NCBI GenBank assembly: GCA_037013685.1
Contig: CM072887.1
Span: forward strand, 87,874,347 to 87,938,346
Reading direction: 5' to 3'
DNA: 64,000 bases
Source of the DNA: Acridotheres tristis
Lineage: Eukaryota; Chordata; Aves; Passeriformes; Sturnidae
In this document: positions 21,521-35,149 of the stretch, piece after piece
Numbering within the stretch: the stretch's first letter is position 1
Layout of the letters: every line of letters begins with the position of its first letter
Program-made: the position numbers and the translations under genes
The notes under the pieces: model-generated
The model's database searches: none
Told to the model about the DNA's origin: nothing
The model's input: the letters and a program-made list of their open reading frames with translations, nothing else

Positions 21521-22980
21521 TCAGAGCATATGAAATTATATGTAATTACTGCGTGTTGACAATTATTTTCTCCATATTAAAATGTGTCATTTATATACCA
21601 TGTATGAAAGGCATAGAGAGTAATTCACTTGCTCTATTAGTCGATGAAACATTCCAGCCATTCATGGATTCATTGAAAGGATAGCTAATAGTTCAATTTC
21701 ACTGGAAAGAAAGGTGCAGCTTCAAATGGGAGTGCTGTAGGATGGTTGGATAGGTGCTGTGGTAAGTAGTGACAGAATCCCTAGAACTTCCAAATGCCCT
21801 TTGATAATATCAGAAAGACTTGGGTGGGATTTGGCCAGATGAACAAAATAATACTCAAAAGGTAATTGAATCAATCAAAATCCACTTGTATCAGGATTTT
21901 CTTCAACACAAAGTTGTACAAGGGTTTGTAGAAAGCCATGATCTACTGGTCCTACCTGGCTTGGGAATCAACACAAGTGTTTACTGATTACTGAAGCATC
22001 AGTCTCTGCTGCACTATTTTATCTTTCAATTTTTCACCTCTCCTGTTGCTTCTATTCATCCACTGATTGCTTTCCTAGAACATTAAAATAGATTGGAATT
22101 ACTCTGGTGCCTTGGATAGTTTCCAGTATTTATGCATGATAGCTGAAATATCTCTACTTGTAAGCAGGAGAAAGGAAAACGATAGAATTTAGGCACTTGC
22201 ATGGACTGAAAGAGGTGGTGGTATACCCAGTGAGATATTCTGGGTGCACTTTTTAAACCACAAGACTGATGCTTAAGGATGTAAGGAGGACAAATCTAAC
22301 TGCTTTGCAAGGGTACATTCATAGTTCAGTACCTTGAATCCGAAGAGCAGCCCACCTACACAGAAAGTAGTGTTGGCACCTACTTAAAACACCTTTTTTA
22401 TTTCAGTCTTAGCTCAAATATATTTTTAATGCTTCATTAATTATGCAACTTTATGAAATTTTTGTATGACTACATTGTAACTTTATAGAAATATTAGAAG
22501 GGTAACCAGCCTCTGAGAAATGCAATGCCAGCTAACACCCAAGGGCAAAGTAGATTACTGTGACTTGCTAGTGATTGCAAAATGAGGAAGGATGGGACTG
22601 GTAAAGTGGGAAAGTTCATTTATTGATTGGAGAGAATCATCCAGTGTCAGAAACCAAATTAACAGTAAATTAAATAGGACTGAGGATTGAGTTTAAAAGC
22701 TTAAAACTGCCTCCAGATGTTACACTTTAATTAGCTTCTTCCAAGTTAATACTAAGAGACTTTTCAAAATTCTGTTGCCTGTGATACAAAGTTCATATTG
22801 ACAAAAGTCTGAAAAAAAACAATGCTCTATGCTTCTGTGACCCAAGGATGAAATCTGCAGAATTTAATGGAAAAGGCATATTGTGAACATATGGATAAGT
22901 GATAGGTAGCTCAGGGGGGTGATGAGGATGATGATGATGATGTTAGGAGGTTTATATACTTGTGCAAAGTGAGTAGGCTT
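21521..22980. other. Intergenic, nothing recognised
   Basis: AT-rich sequence downstream of DST. It could hold an extended 3'UTR. The only clear structure is a (GAT)n repeat at 22921-22943. Confidence 0.6.
22921..22943. repeat. (GAT)n trinucleotide repeat
   Basis: Seven GAT-type units with one interruption (GAG). Confidence 0.9.
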
Positions 22981-23562
22981 TTATAGAAAAAAGAAAATGT
23001 GCTTCTCTAATGAAACTTGTTTGCTGAATTTGAATAACCTGTTTGCAGACATGGAGGTGGAAGAGATGGTTGACTTGTTTTCTTGCTTTTTTTTCAACAG
23101 TGCAGGTAGGTTACTCATCTCTGTAGGAAAAAAACAAAAACCAGGAACATTGCAGAGAAAAAGGGAGCTCTTCAGAAATGGATGAGGCAATGCCTTAAAT
23201 TCTCTGTAACTTGGACAAAAATTCTGGATCGCTGATAGTATTGAGGTATTTTTAAGTCCTCTGGTAAAGAATTGTTGCGTTTTGCTGTTGTTGATGAAGT
23301 CCTGTCTGATCGAAGCTAAAGGAATCTTGGGCGTTGTTTTTTCATAATTTATTAGTTGTTCTGATGAACTGAAATTGTTTAGTCTGAATTGCAGCTTGGG
23401 GTGCTCAAACTGCGTTTCCCTATTGGAAGGGTGAAGGAAAGTGTGATGAAGGTGAATTGTGTAACTTAGCTGGAATCCTGGCTGAGTAAGTATGAGGGTG
23501 TTAATACATGTGTTATTAGCACTTGGATAGAATATGAATAAAAACCCCAACTTATAAATCAC
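22981..23562 (-). other. 193-codon open reading frame of unknown status
   Basis: The longest ATG-to-stop frame in the window. The predicted product is rich in Ser, Phe, Leu and Asn with no domain, signal peptide or repeat pattern I recognise. There is no nearby promoter signal and no splice partner. The composition looks like AT-rich non-coding sequence read by chance; a gene is unlikely but not excluded. Confidence 0.12.
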
Positions 23563-23756
23563 ACCCTGTCAGCATTTACAATACTATTTGTTCTTCTGAG
23601 AGGAGGCAGATGGAGTGGTGATAACTTTGTCCTCAGAGAAAGCTGATGTGGAGCTTTTTGTAGGGGTCATGATGATCTTTAGAAGAATTGGAAAATTATC
23701 CAGTACCATTCAATTTTTTTCCTCTTTGGGGCTTGATTCTGGCTCTTGCAAATCTT

Positions 23757-23800
23757 AGAGTCATAGAATAATTTAAGTTGGAAAAGACAGCTAAGATTTT
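23757..23800 (-). mobile_element. CR1 LINE 3'-end fragment
   Basis: The + strand reads tcatagaataatttaagttg then gaaaagacagctaagat, which is the reverse complement of the conserved CR1 3' terminus. Short and degenerate; the boundary on the right is unclear. Confidence 0.65.
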
Positions 23801-26800
23801 TCTGTTCTTTCGGCAGAACAATGGGAACCTAGGGATCTATGAAAGAGTGCAGTGTCTGAGCTATTTTTAAAGACAATGAGTTCACATGATAAAGAAGTAC
23901 CTATATAATTTAAAATATCAAAATATGTAAAAAGACACAAGTGGGGATGAGGAAAGCAGGCTTGTAAATATGTAATATTGAGGAACTGCACATTTGCTTA
24001 TCAGAAGAGGGGGTGTGACTTTAAGCAACACTGATTTGAAGCTTTATTGGCGAAACCAACAAAATAAGGTAATTAGGTAACATCCACCAAAGACTGAATT
24101 AGCTACACTGCTGCTTGGAGTCCTCTTGTCTCATGTGAGCATGAGAGGACTGAAAACTGTCTAATATGTAATGGATGCCTTTTCCAGAAAGGTACTGGTA
24201 AGCTCAAGAAAAGTGCTCATCAGTTTGGACTTGGAAAAATGATAGATGGAATAATAAATGTGATAGTAGTAGAAGCCTGGATTAATATACTGTGGAACAG
24301 TTGGCTTAGCTTTTGGAGGGATGTCATGCCTTAGAAGCTGCCTGAAAGTCCTTGAAAGGATCAATTAATGTGAACAAAGGTTGAGATTGACCACATGGCT
24401 TTGCAAAAGAGATCAGTAGTTCTCAAAGGAGTGAGCATTTATTGAAAGGTAGGAAAATCCATGCAGGAAAATGTGCTCTGTTTTAACAGAGGAAAGAATT
24501 CTGCAGTGGAGCCCTTGACAGGTTTTAACATAAAGCTGCAAACGCTGGCTCAGAGGGTCCTGAAGTGCACATTGTTGGACGGGTGCTCTGGAAAAAAGCA
24601 TTGCTGCTTTCCTGTGATTCATTGCAGCTCCTGGGGGTGTGCATTGCTTTCCACTGATGCTGGGGATCCTGCAGTGACTAGCTCAGCCCTAGCCAAATAA
24701 TCTTCAAATGGCTAATTTAAGTAGAATGAATCTCACCCCAAATTAATGAGTTTATTTCAAGCTAAGAAACACTGGATGGGATTTTCTTGAGTGTTTTGGA
24801 AATTCTGTTTCTAGCTTTTATTACTTTCACAACTTTTTGGTACACTGAAGGTAGTTTAAAATATGCAAAGTATGGATCATCATATAATTTTGTGTCATTT
24901 CTAGTCACATTCAGGAAATGCAAACCATGTAAGAGGAGTGGAGAATCCCATCATGTTATGGCTCTCATACTTTAGAAGCTTTTGAGCATTCCTGGATCCT
25001 TCAGCAGCAAGCCCAGGTGCAAGTGTGTTCCTCTTTGTGCTGCTCCCAGTCACCTCTATCTCTGCAAGGCACCTGCCAATCCTGTTTCCTTAGAGTTTTT
25101 CACTTGTTGATTCTCCTATGACCCACTGGCACAAGGAAAATGAATGTGTCTTTCAGGGTACAGTTGGCAGATCATGCACAACTCAAGACCTAAACCATTA
25201 AAACACTGAAATAATTGAAAAGAATACCATGTTGACATGTTTATCTTCCTTTCAAGTATCCTATGGATCTGAGGAAGATAATTGGTATTGCAAAGGACAT
25301 GAGCTATTCATTAGTATGGTGTGATTGTTTTGGGGCTTGTTTGTGGATTTTGTTAGTGTGTTTTTTGTTTTGTTTTGTTTTTTCCTATTTGCCTTCTAAA
25401 TAAACACAATTGAGTATGGCCATGCATAAATAGCTCTTTCTGGAATGAAGAAAAATAAGTAAGTAACTATTTCATTGAATAGTTATCCAGTGACAAATTA
25501 ATCCAGAGCAACAGTTTATTATATTGGAACTTAAGGGCAAAACATAGATATTAATTTTAAAATAAATGTAATTTATTTTGTGAAAATATAATAAGATATA
25601 GTAAACAAACTACAAATAAATCAGGCAAGCCTAAGGAAGGCAAGGTGCTTGCAGAGGAGGCTGTTTCTATGCATTGCTATTGTTTTTTCCTCACAGATTA
25701 TATTTACAAATATAGTTGTTCTGAACTGTACAACAGCTCTGCAGCATTTCCAAATCAAATGAGCAAACTGAATTTTCCAGCCCACGTGTATGGCTCTGTA
25801 ACAAGAGCTGAAGTGATGCTTCCCGTGGCCAGATGGTGAGGAGGGTGTGTGAGCCCCAGCTCCCGAGCTGGGCTGGAGCTCCTGGTTTGGTCCCACGTCT
25901 GCAGAGCTGTCTCTTCTCCCAGGAGACCTGGCAGTGACTCCTGGGAGGTGATGCCTCCTCAGTTCTGCTGATGTTCAGGAAGAGCATGAGCATGATCACA
26001 GTGCTTTCAGCCACTAGAAAGCCTTCCTTAAGTCCACTGATTAGGTCACTTGGTCAATCAGACTTCTTTTTCTATATACATACTGTCTCTACCTAGTAGA
26101 GAAACTAGTGAAGAAATAATCTTTAATAATTTGTTATCTCCACACAATTCAAGGCATTCATTTCCCTCTCTCTATTTTTTTTTCTTTCCCTGCCCCTCCC
26201 AACCCCTGTAGCTTATCAGGATTTATTAAATCTTTCCAGATTTCTGAAGAGGATTTTATTCGTAATGATGCAAAAGAATTTTAATGTAGCATTTGCTAAT
26301 GGGAAAGCCCTTCTTAATTGCCATTGGAAACTTCAGTCCCTGAGTGAGAGCTTAATATTTGGTGGCTTTAAAGCTTTCCATGTGAGAGAGCTCCTCCTCC
26401 CCTCCAAGCTCCCACTCTGTTTCAAATAATGTGTGCAGGGCTCTCCAAAAATGTAGCAGTGATCTCATCCAGTAAAATAACCCTGGTCAGTACTAGCCCA
26501 AATCCTCCATTGGGCTGTCTGGCTGCAGGGGCATCCACCACCACCCTGTCCCCTTTGCAGAGATGCCCTGAGGCTGGGGCTCTCTGCCCTCCTGGAGGCA
26601 CAGGGTAACAAAAAGTGTCTGTGGGCAGGGCGGGGGGGGTGGCAGGGGTGGCAGGCAGCTGCTTGGTCTGGTTTCATCAGAACAAGACGTCTGTCACAGC
26701 TGCCACAGCTTACCCCAGCAGCAAGAGGGTTCATCCCCTCCTACCCAGGGACAGCCCCTGTTCTAGTGAAACACTAGGAATAGACAATTAGTCAGGAATT

Positions 26801-28995
26801 TCCTAAATAGCAATGCAAACTAAAATGGGGGATTACCAGCTGGAGTTTTTCTATCAAAATGGCAGAGATTAAGGAATCTTTTCCTTGTCTTTAGATATAT
26901 GGTCTACTGTGTCCAGGATATCTTTTCATATGGTCTTTATATAAGTCAGTCTCTGGCCCTGAATGCTGTGTTATTGAACTCTAGGGTATAAGATATGGTC
27001 TCCAGTACTACATAAATAAAAGCAAAACTTTTCAGCTGAGTAGTAAATGATGCTGAGGGAGTTTGAATTCAAGTAGAGTGATCTAATATGACTATTAGAA
27101 ACATTTAATAAAATCTCTGCAAAAATTATTTAATTGTGCAAAGATGATGTTATGATTGTTAAACTACCAAAAATTTTCAAAAGAACTTGTTGGATGGAAA
27201 ATATTTTAGGCAGATGCATTAACATCAACTGGTGATTTGGAGAATTCAATTTTGGGGCTTGGTGCCGTGTTTTTTTGCAATTAAATGCCTGTGCATGAGC
27301 TTACCAAACTGAGGTCATTTGGATGTATACATGGTTTGGAAGGTAGAGTTGGAGATAAAATCAGTTGGATTAAAGTACAAGAGGAGAAAGACATCATTGG
27401 GTTGTTGTGATATTAACTTGCAAGGAAACATTTTTTTCTGTAAACTCACATCTGTAGTCTCAGAATGGAGCACCAGCTGTGTCTATCTCTGGAGAGATCT
27501 AGCTAACAATGCATGTCAGAAAAAATTATAGCATAATTTATTCGTACCTCTCAGAATAGCAGAAATAAGGCTGAAATCCATGTGCCTGAAAACAAAAGGG
27601 TTTTGTACTAGTTCCAGTCCTGTCCAAGGATGGTGTATAAGAGTGATAAAATGCCATGGCAATGAAAAAAGTAAATTAAAGTGTAGTTCCTAATCAAACC
27701 CTGAAATAAGGGTTAAATTCAAGGAAGAACAGACTTATCGATTAAAGTGAGAGTGGCAAGCCCTACAGCACAAACTTTTTTCCTGGCTCTGAGCACTGGG
27801 GTGTGGGGTGAGTTTGGGACTGACTTGATCAGGCCAGGAGAAAGATGGCTAAAAATGAAGTTCCATTTAATTTTTTTTTTTTTTTTTAAGTTGGTGTTTA
27901 GTTGTGTTTTCTGTCAAGGTTATTCTTCAGTTAGTCTTTCAGGAGGGGAGACCAGCCAAAATAAAACAAGGAGTCTCACATTCGATGCCATATCTTGCAA
28001 GAGCTATTCTTTGGCAGGGCTCTGTTCTGGCAGTAAAGCAGGAGATGGACAGTGCTTCTTCAAGCTGTTAACGACATTGGGAGAGTCTTTTCTCAAAGAG
28101 ATGTTGCAAAATGGTGTAAAGAAACAAGCCAGAGTATCAGGCTGGATGATATGGGGCATTTCTTAGGCTGGTATTTCTGTAAGAAATCAGTATAAAGCAC
28201 TTGTGTTGGTGATTGTTCTATAGTTTAAAAAAAACGGGGGTCAAGTTACTGGAAATATGAAAAATACCGTAAGTGATAGTTTCCTGGCTAGTCTTGGTTT
28301 GCCTCAGAAATGCTTTGGTGATGCTGTGCTTCCAATAAACATTAGTATAACAAAACACATTCTGTTTCCAGCACTTCTGATGGTGACTCTCCTCTCAAAT
28401 CTAACTCTTTGTTGTCTGGTTTGGTGAAGTGGTTATGGCACTCTGCCAGCACTATTCCTCTGTCACTAAAGCTATAACGACAGTGATGACTAGCTGAGCT
28501 GGCAAGATAGAGATGGCACTTCTTGCTCACAGAATCTGGGGAATTTTTTCTTGGACTTCATAGTTCTGGGTGGAAAAATGATGATGACTATTTGGTACTT
28601 CTGTTGCCTGTGGTGAATGAAACCAAGAAACCAAAAGCAATGTAAGAATGCTAAAGTCAGTAGATGTGAGACATGAGTACTTTGAAAAATCCCAAATAAA
28701 TGCAAACCTAACTTTAATCTTTAATGGTTTGCCTTAGGATATATTTTCATGTTCATACACATCTCTCCCTAGCATATCAGTTCACCTGGAGAATGGAATT
28801 CAAAATGTACTGAAACGCTTTTCTCTTTTTTCTTTTTTGTCTTTTTGGGGGTGGCAACAGCTGATTGATTTAGAACGGGATAAGTATTCTGTATACTTTC
28901 AAACTTTTATGTTTGAGATATTATGTTATCCAAGTCTTGTTCCAAAGAGATGTTTAAAATGAAAAAGCAGATGAGAGGGAGAGAAAAAAACACCT
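23801..28995. other. Intergenic, simple repeats only
   Basis: No exon, RNA gene or identifiable transposon. It holds a (TTTTG)n tract at 25361-25384, a CT-rich tract near 26163-26210, a G-rich stretch at 26627-26660 and a 17-T run at 27871-27887. A GC-richer patch at 25840-25960 and 26480-26760 has no gene signature that I can see. Confidence 0.6.
25361..25384. repeat. (TTTTG)n simple repeat
   Basis: Consecutive TTTTG units preceded by a T6 run. Confidence 0.85.
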
Positions 28996-29180
28996 CTTGG
29001 TGAAGTTAGAATTGCTCTGAACAGTGTGGCTCAAAGAGCAAATATTCAAATGTATCTTGTTTATAAATGCAGTATGTGCCAAAGCACATACTTGGTGAAG
29101 TTAGAATTGCTCTGAACAGTGTGGCTCAAAGAGCAAATATTCAAATGTATCTTGTTTATAAATGCAGTATGTGCCAAAGC
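28996..29180. repeat. Perfect tandem duplication, 90-bp copies, 95-bp period
   Basis: Bases 28996-29085 and 29091-29180 are identical over 90 bp, beginning cttggtgaagttagaattgc and ending gtgccaaagc, with acata between them. Neither copy is coding in a recognisable way. Zero divergence implies a very recent duplication or an assembly artefact. Confidence 0.97.
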
Positions 29181-30216
29181 TGTCTGCAGGATAGAAATGT
29201 TCAGTCGTCGTAGGGAGTGTCCTAAATATAAATTAGAGTTACTTTGTCACTGCTGGTCCCTCATTCTGCTATCTGTAACCTCTGCAGAGTGCTGCTCTGC
29301 TCTTACCATTTTACATCTGAAGAGCAGGAAGAAGGGAAGAAGGAATATGCCACCTTTGCAGATATGAGAGAAGCAGATGAAGCCCTTTGGCTGGGAATAT
29401 TCAGGAAAAGTGCTGGCAAATCAGGAAACAGATTTGGCAGATGCTAATCTTTATCTTCAACCTGAGCAGAACGTCCCTCTCTTTCAAGAACGTAATTATT
29501 TAATTATGTCTGTTTAGGAAACTAAATTTAATCTTCGTTGTCTGAAAAGACATTCTGGCTCATCTGGAAATTTAAATAATTATTTAAAAATGGCTACAAG
29601 TCAGTGTTTAGTCATACAGTATTATCTGCTGGAAAAGGCATTGGATATGCTAGTTACAAATGTACAAGTCAAGCAGTTACACTACACTGTGCCCATGGAG
29701 TGTTTCTGCTAAGGAGCACAGGCTCAAGGGAAACACAAACATGAATGTGAATTTGTCTTTTAGTTTGGGGCTCTGGAATGTTTCTGTTCTAAGTGTTCTA
29801 ATAAAACCAAATCATTGATTCTTTCCCAGCAAAGTTATAAATAGAAAGTAGGCACCTTCCTTCTTTTACAGAAATATAAACTGCAAAAGGAGATTGTTCA
29901 CAAAATGAAAAAGCATCCAATTTAAAATGCTGATGTTTTACTTGTGTCTCAGAGCTGCTGCACTCCTGCAAAAAGCAGCTGCTATTTCTCCTTCGTATTC
30001 CCATGTAATTGATTTATTCTCATGACTGAGAATGGTATGATGCAGCACAAACAAGAGAAAGAGTCTTTCTGCACAGTGGCCCCTTTGTGCCTCTGACAGG
30101 TGAGCTGATGGCGGTTCTCAAGTCTAGATGGCCTCAAGCAGCTTTGGGCCTGTGCAAACCATGCAACCAGTATCCATCAGTGACATAGACCAAAATGTAC
30201 TTCTGCTCCTGTTTTA
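29181..30216. other. Intergenic, nothing recognised
   Basis: Unique-looking AT-rich sequence between the tandem duplication and the CR1 pair. Confidence 0.6.
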
Positions 30217-30412
30217 GAACTGCAGAACCCTTTAGGCTGGAAAAGTCCTGTAAGATAATTGTCACACCATTAACCCAGAACTACCAAGTCAGTAAGTGCC
30301 CTATCTACACAACTTCTAAATATCTTCAGGAATGGTGACTACTTTCTGGGACAGCCTGGTCCAGTGCTTGACAAACATTTTTGTGAAGAAGTTTTTCTAT
30401 CCAAACTTCTTC
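30217..30412 (-). mobile_element. CR1 LINE 3' end, 5'-truncated
   Basis: The + strand carries tttaggctggaaaagtcctg, then acttctaaatatcttcagga, atggtgactac, gggacagcctggtccagtgc and ttgacaaac, which follow the reverse complement of the CR1 3' ORF2/UTR in the right order. The element is diverged, and its 5' end is lost at about 30412. Confidence 0.85.
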
Positions 30413-30446
30413 TGGTTCAATCCATTTCATGTTTATTTGGGTCTAG

Positions 30447-31255
30447 AACTTGCTTTGTAGATGATATAAAGCTGGGAGGAGTGGCTGATACTCCAGAGTG
30501 TTATGCTGCCATTCAGAGGGTCTTGACAAACTGGAGAAATGGTGACCAGGAACCACATAATGTTCACCCAAGCAAGTAAGTACAAGTCCTCCACCTGGGA
30601 AGAACTAAATCCAAGCATCAGAATATTCTGGAATCTGAGCAGATGGGAAGCAGTTTTGCAGGAAAAAAGTTGGGGCTCCTGCTGGATACAAAGCTGATGT
30701 GAGCTAGCAGTATGTCCTTTGGCACACGTGCCCAGCAGCCTCTTGAGTTGCACCAGCAAAACTTTTCCAGCAGGCTGAGGGAGGGGAGCCCTGCTCTGCT
30801 CAGTCCTGGTGGGGCCAGGGGGGCCCTGTCCACTTATGGGCTTCCCAGTAAAAAACATGAGGGTAGTAGAGGGAGGCCAGGAAATAATCATGTGATGGAA
30901 GGATTGCAGCATTAAAATGAGAGTGAGAGAGAGGAAGATGTTACCTGACTGGGGCAGAGGTGGGAGTAAAGATGGGAACTGACTCTCTCAGTGGTATCCT
31001 GGGAAAGGAGGAAAAGCAATGTTGCTGAAGTTGGACTGCAGGAAGAATACTTGGAGACTTTGCTCTGAAGATGGCTGAATGCTGAAAGAGATTGCCTAGA
31101 CAAGTTGTGGAGCTGACATCCTTGGGAGATATTAAAAACCAGACTGGATGTAGTCCTGAGTGACATGTTGTAGCTGACCATCCTCAGACTGGGGAGCTGG
31201 GTTAGATAATTCCTAGAGGTCACTTCCAACCTCAGCAATTTTCTGATTCTGTGAC
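30447..31255 (+). mobile_element. CR1 LINE, ORF2 reverse transcriptase C-terminal part plus 3'UTR, degenerate
   Basis: Conceptual translation starts CFVDDIKLGGVADTPE, the catalytic F(A/V)DD box of CR1 reverse transcriptase, and runs on with AAIQR and, in a shifted frame, LGLLLDTKL, all in CR1 order. Stops and frameshifts break it. The 3' end reads tagaggtcacttccaacctc then tctgattctgtg, the CR1 terminal octamer region. It lies 35 bp from the minus-strand CR1, 5' end to 5' end. Not functional. Confidence 0.9.
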
Positions 31256-34200
31256 TTGTAACCTTATCTTACAATATACAAATTCTTCTTTTTAATGATA
31301 TTGATACTTTTAGGATTTACTACTAAAGCAATATTGAGGAGCATCAGCCACAGCTATGGCTCCCAAGGAGCTGTTTATATAGGTTGACAAGACTTAGGAC
31401 CATGAAAAAGAAGGGCAAAGAAACAAAGGGATTTGCTGAAGGCGAGCTGCAAGCCTTATGTTCTTCACTCCTTGCACAGTACTCTATTCACAAGTAGGTT
31501 TTCCTCTCTCCTCCCCCCACAAAAACACTCTAGATTTTGTTCCTAAGTCTGCATGGGTAAAGAATGAGATATGAATGCACAGATCTCACTTATAAATTTA
31601 CTAATATAGATTGTATTTCTGAAACAAGTTTGCCCTCTATTCAGCAGCTGGGGGAAACAGAGGTACATTCATTCTGTGAGAACCTCTTCAAAGGTCCATT
31701 CACAACCATTCATGGGAAGTGCTACATTGCCGGGCATGTGTGAGAGAAAAAGCACTTTAATTGAATGCATGAGTATCCAACTGACTGCCAGATTGTGACT
31801 GGCCTCTGTGCAGGCCCAGAGTTGCAACATTCTGCTGGGAACAAGAAACTGCTGTAGAGACAAGCCAACCTCTTACTCTCCCCAGTGCTCAGTAGACCAG
31901 GCACTGCAGAATGAAGACAAATCTGTCAAGGCCATGGGAACTGAAAGCAAGGCTTCTTGCAATACAGATCATTCATTTGGCTGAAGGACCTCCTAAAATG
32001 GCTTCTATGTGTGTGCAGAGCTGTGAGCTGTAGGTACCCTGAATAGAGCTGAATGCTTGCAGGTTTGTGTAGGAAATGATAAGTGTTAAGTCTAATCTGG
32101 GGTACAAAACTACTGTGAAGGAGAAGGAAAACTTTCAGTTTTATGCAGTGTTCTTTTGACTTTGTCTCTATAGGTGTCAGCAACCCCTTGTCTCTGTTAA
32201 AATTTTGTTCAAACTGTGTAAGTCTGCTCAAGGGCAAAACGTGGCTTTAGCTTCCCTACAGTGCTATGGGATGTTATTCTCTGTAATATGTGCCCACCAA
32301 CTATTGTTCCTTGGATGTGGAAGAAGTCACAAGTCATGTTACTTTTAAATGTTTCACTCTACTTTCACTTGCTTGTTGTATAATATGTTTCATTTTCTGT
32401 TCTTCCATTATTAAAAGCTAATGTACTTATGTTTTCTCGAAAAATACCGTGATGGATTCTGACCAATAATACAAAGCACCCATAAAGAAGGTGAAGAGGA
32501 TGGGCAAAAGGCAGCAGGGTATTCAGGGATGCATTTAATGCTGTTCATTAAAAATATGTGAATCTGCTTCAGGAGATTTGGTAAACATCGATTTTGCTCA
32601 CAGAGAGCAAAAGATAAAAAGTAGCCCCCCTCCTCTTTTTCTGCAAAATGAAAGGAACTGATGTAATTGTTCTAAATCCAATACAATGAAGTGCTGTCGG
32701 AGCAGTGCCAGCAGTGTATTTCCTGCCAGTGTCTGCTCCTCCAATCAGTTTAATTATGAGCAATTGTTTGGGTTGTGCTGTGAAGAAATATTAGAGAATG
32801 GAAAAAAAGAACATGCTTTAGGTCGCTATTTTGCAACTGATTCATGGCTTGGCAGAAACCATTAACTAGATTTTGTGCTTTACAGCACTGTAATAGTATC
32901 ATTGTGGATCAACCTTGCCATATAAGCACATACAGCACAAATCCACCGTTTATTTTGACAAGGTTCTAGCTGAAGCATTTGAAAAATGCTGAAGTAACAT
33001 CAGCTATTGGCTAGAATTTTTGGTTAATCATGTGCCTACTCTTATCCAAGGGATCTAAGCAGGCTACGAAAAACTGGCTATTGTTAATGTCTCCTATGTT
33101 TATCTGTCATGTCAAATTTTTATAATAATTTTTCTTGTGCTTGACACACTTCTCATGTCTTGCTGCTGCATCCAGAGGCATTTTGTAATCCTAGATCAGT
33201 TCTTTTGGAGGAGTAGACTGGGGAAAGAGGGTTCTTTTCCCAGCTTGCAGGATTGCTCTCCTTCTGACTGATTTTCTTGGGATGCTGAAGACTTAATTAA
33301 ACTAACAGGATTGCTCTGGAAGCGGATTCTGATGAACATGTACTTTAGCTTGTCTGGAATGGTTTCCATGCAGACTAGAGAGGGTGTTTACTGGGGCAGT
33401 GCCTCTGTGCTGAATAGTCTTCATGCAGAGATCTTGCAGGACAAAACCCAAAATGCCTATTAGTGCTGCTGGGCAGCTTGGTCAGCTGCCAGGACGGGAG
33501 CCAGCCCAGCACGGCACTCGGCTCTGGAGGGAGGAGGTTCTCACACTGCCGAGCCTGATGCAGCCACCCCTGGTGTCATTCCTCTCCAAGCACAGAATTT
33601 TAGATTTCAGACATTGTCAGATACTAATAATCAGCAAACTAGGGGAAAAAATCCCCTGGAATACAGAAAACAAAGAATTCATAGCACTTGTGGCAAGTGT
33701 TCATTTCAGGGGTTCATGCCTAGATCTGATATGACATGGTGCAAGAGCATGCTCCCTCCAGGAATGTCATATAAACTACCCCAATCTGGATCCCGTTCCA
33801 ACGGAAGACAAAAGATGCACTTGTTTTCATATTTGCTAGTGGAAAATGTTCATTTTCTCCCCCCACTCTTCTGTGAGCTATGTACACGCTTTTCTTTTCT
33901 GATACCAGAACAAACCTTGGATAACTAACACATCTCTCCATGTACTGAGTAATATGGGCTGAAAGCAAATAAATTGTGTAAATGCTGCAGGTGGCATATT
34001 GCATCTCTGCCAGATTCTGCAGTCTTTACATTAAGCATGTTTCTTAGCTGTAGCTTAAGCCTGCAAAGTTCAAGGGGTACAAGGGTCCATCTGTTTGCAA
34101 AAATGTGGGGATCCAGCTGCAAATCATCCGTGAATTAGGCTGCTCCAATTCTGCTGTTAAAATGTGAGCAATGATAATTTCTAACAAGAGAGTTCAGAAT

Positions 34201-35149
34201 TTCAATGGAGTTCAGAAATAATACTGAGAGGAACAGAAGTCCTGTGTTTGGATCCAGTGTTTACTACTTTCTAGTGTACTACTTTACTAGTGTTTAGTAC
34301 TTTCTTACATATCTGCTTAGCTTGATGATCATTTGAGAGATCATATTTTGCCTGATGGGGTACTGCACCTCAGTGACCTAAGCATGTCTTGGAAAATAAT
34401 TTTCCATCAGGAAGCAGTGTTCTCTGGGAATACAAGTCCTTCCCATGTAGACATGTTGCAGAAGGAACAGTAATCTTGGTTGTTCCAGGAAACAGAGATA
34501 GGGCAAATGAAACTGCTTTTTAGAAAAGTAGGATCAAGAGCAGAATTGGAGTTAAGGAGATAAGATCATGTGATGCATTGTAGATGTTACCAGGGAAGAA
34601 GAGATTAAAATCACTCTATTCTAGGTCAATTGAATAGAATAAAACCATGAAATACTATTTTATTCTAGCCACTGACATACTAATAAATAAGGGCAGAGGT
34701 GGGTCTCATAAAGAAATTTCCATTACCACTGATGTTTTTAAGAGCTGTATTTTGTCTAAAAATAAAATTTGTTATGTTGCCAGGTTTATAACTTTTTTTT
34801 TCCAGTCATATTCTTAGAGTTTCTTAGAAGAGTGTTGTTGATTTGAGAGCATAGCTATGACCTGCTCTGTTCCTGCCTTCTGCTGTACCCTCAGGAATGG
34901 TCAAAATGAGATGAGTGCTTACCTGGTCCTTTTACCAGTCTCATTATACTACTTAATATTACTTGCTGATTGGAAGCTTGTTATGTCAGGGGAAGTTGTG
35001 TCCCCCTGACATCCTCTGGCTGCTCAGTGTTGAACCTCATCTTTCTTTGTACTGCCTCATCACCAAATTTTCACTTGTGCTAAGCTGCCTCTTCTTCTAA
35101 ACAGTTTTTGACTACGTTGAAAGGTACAGTTCCCTAACATAAACTCCAT
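31256..35149. other. Intergenic, nothing recognised
   Basis: No gene or named repeat. A slightly GC-richer patch at 33440-33600 gives short open frames but no known protein. Confidence 0.55.

Noticed and set aside
30433..30912. 159-codon open frame on the minus strand
   Set aside because: It is antisense to the degenerate CR1 reverse transcriptase on the plus strand and has no protein signature of its own.
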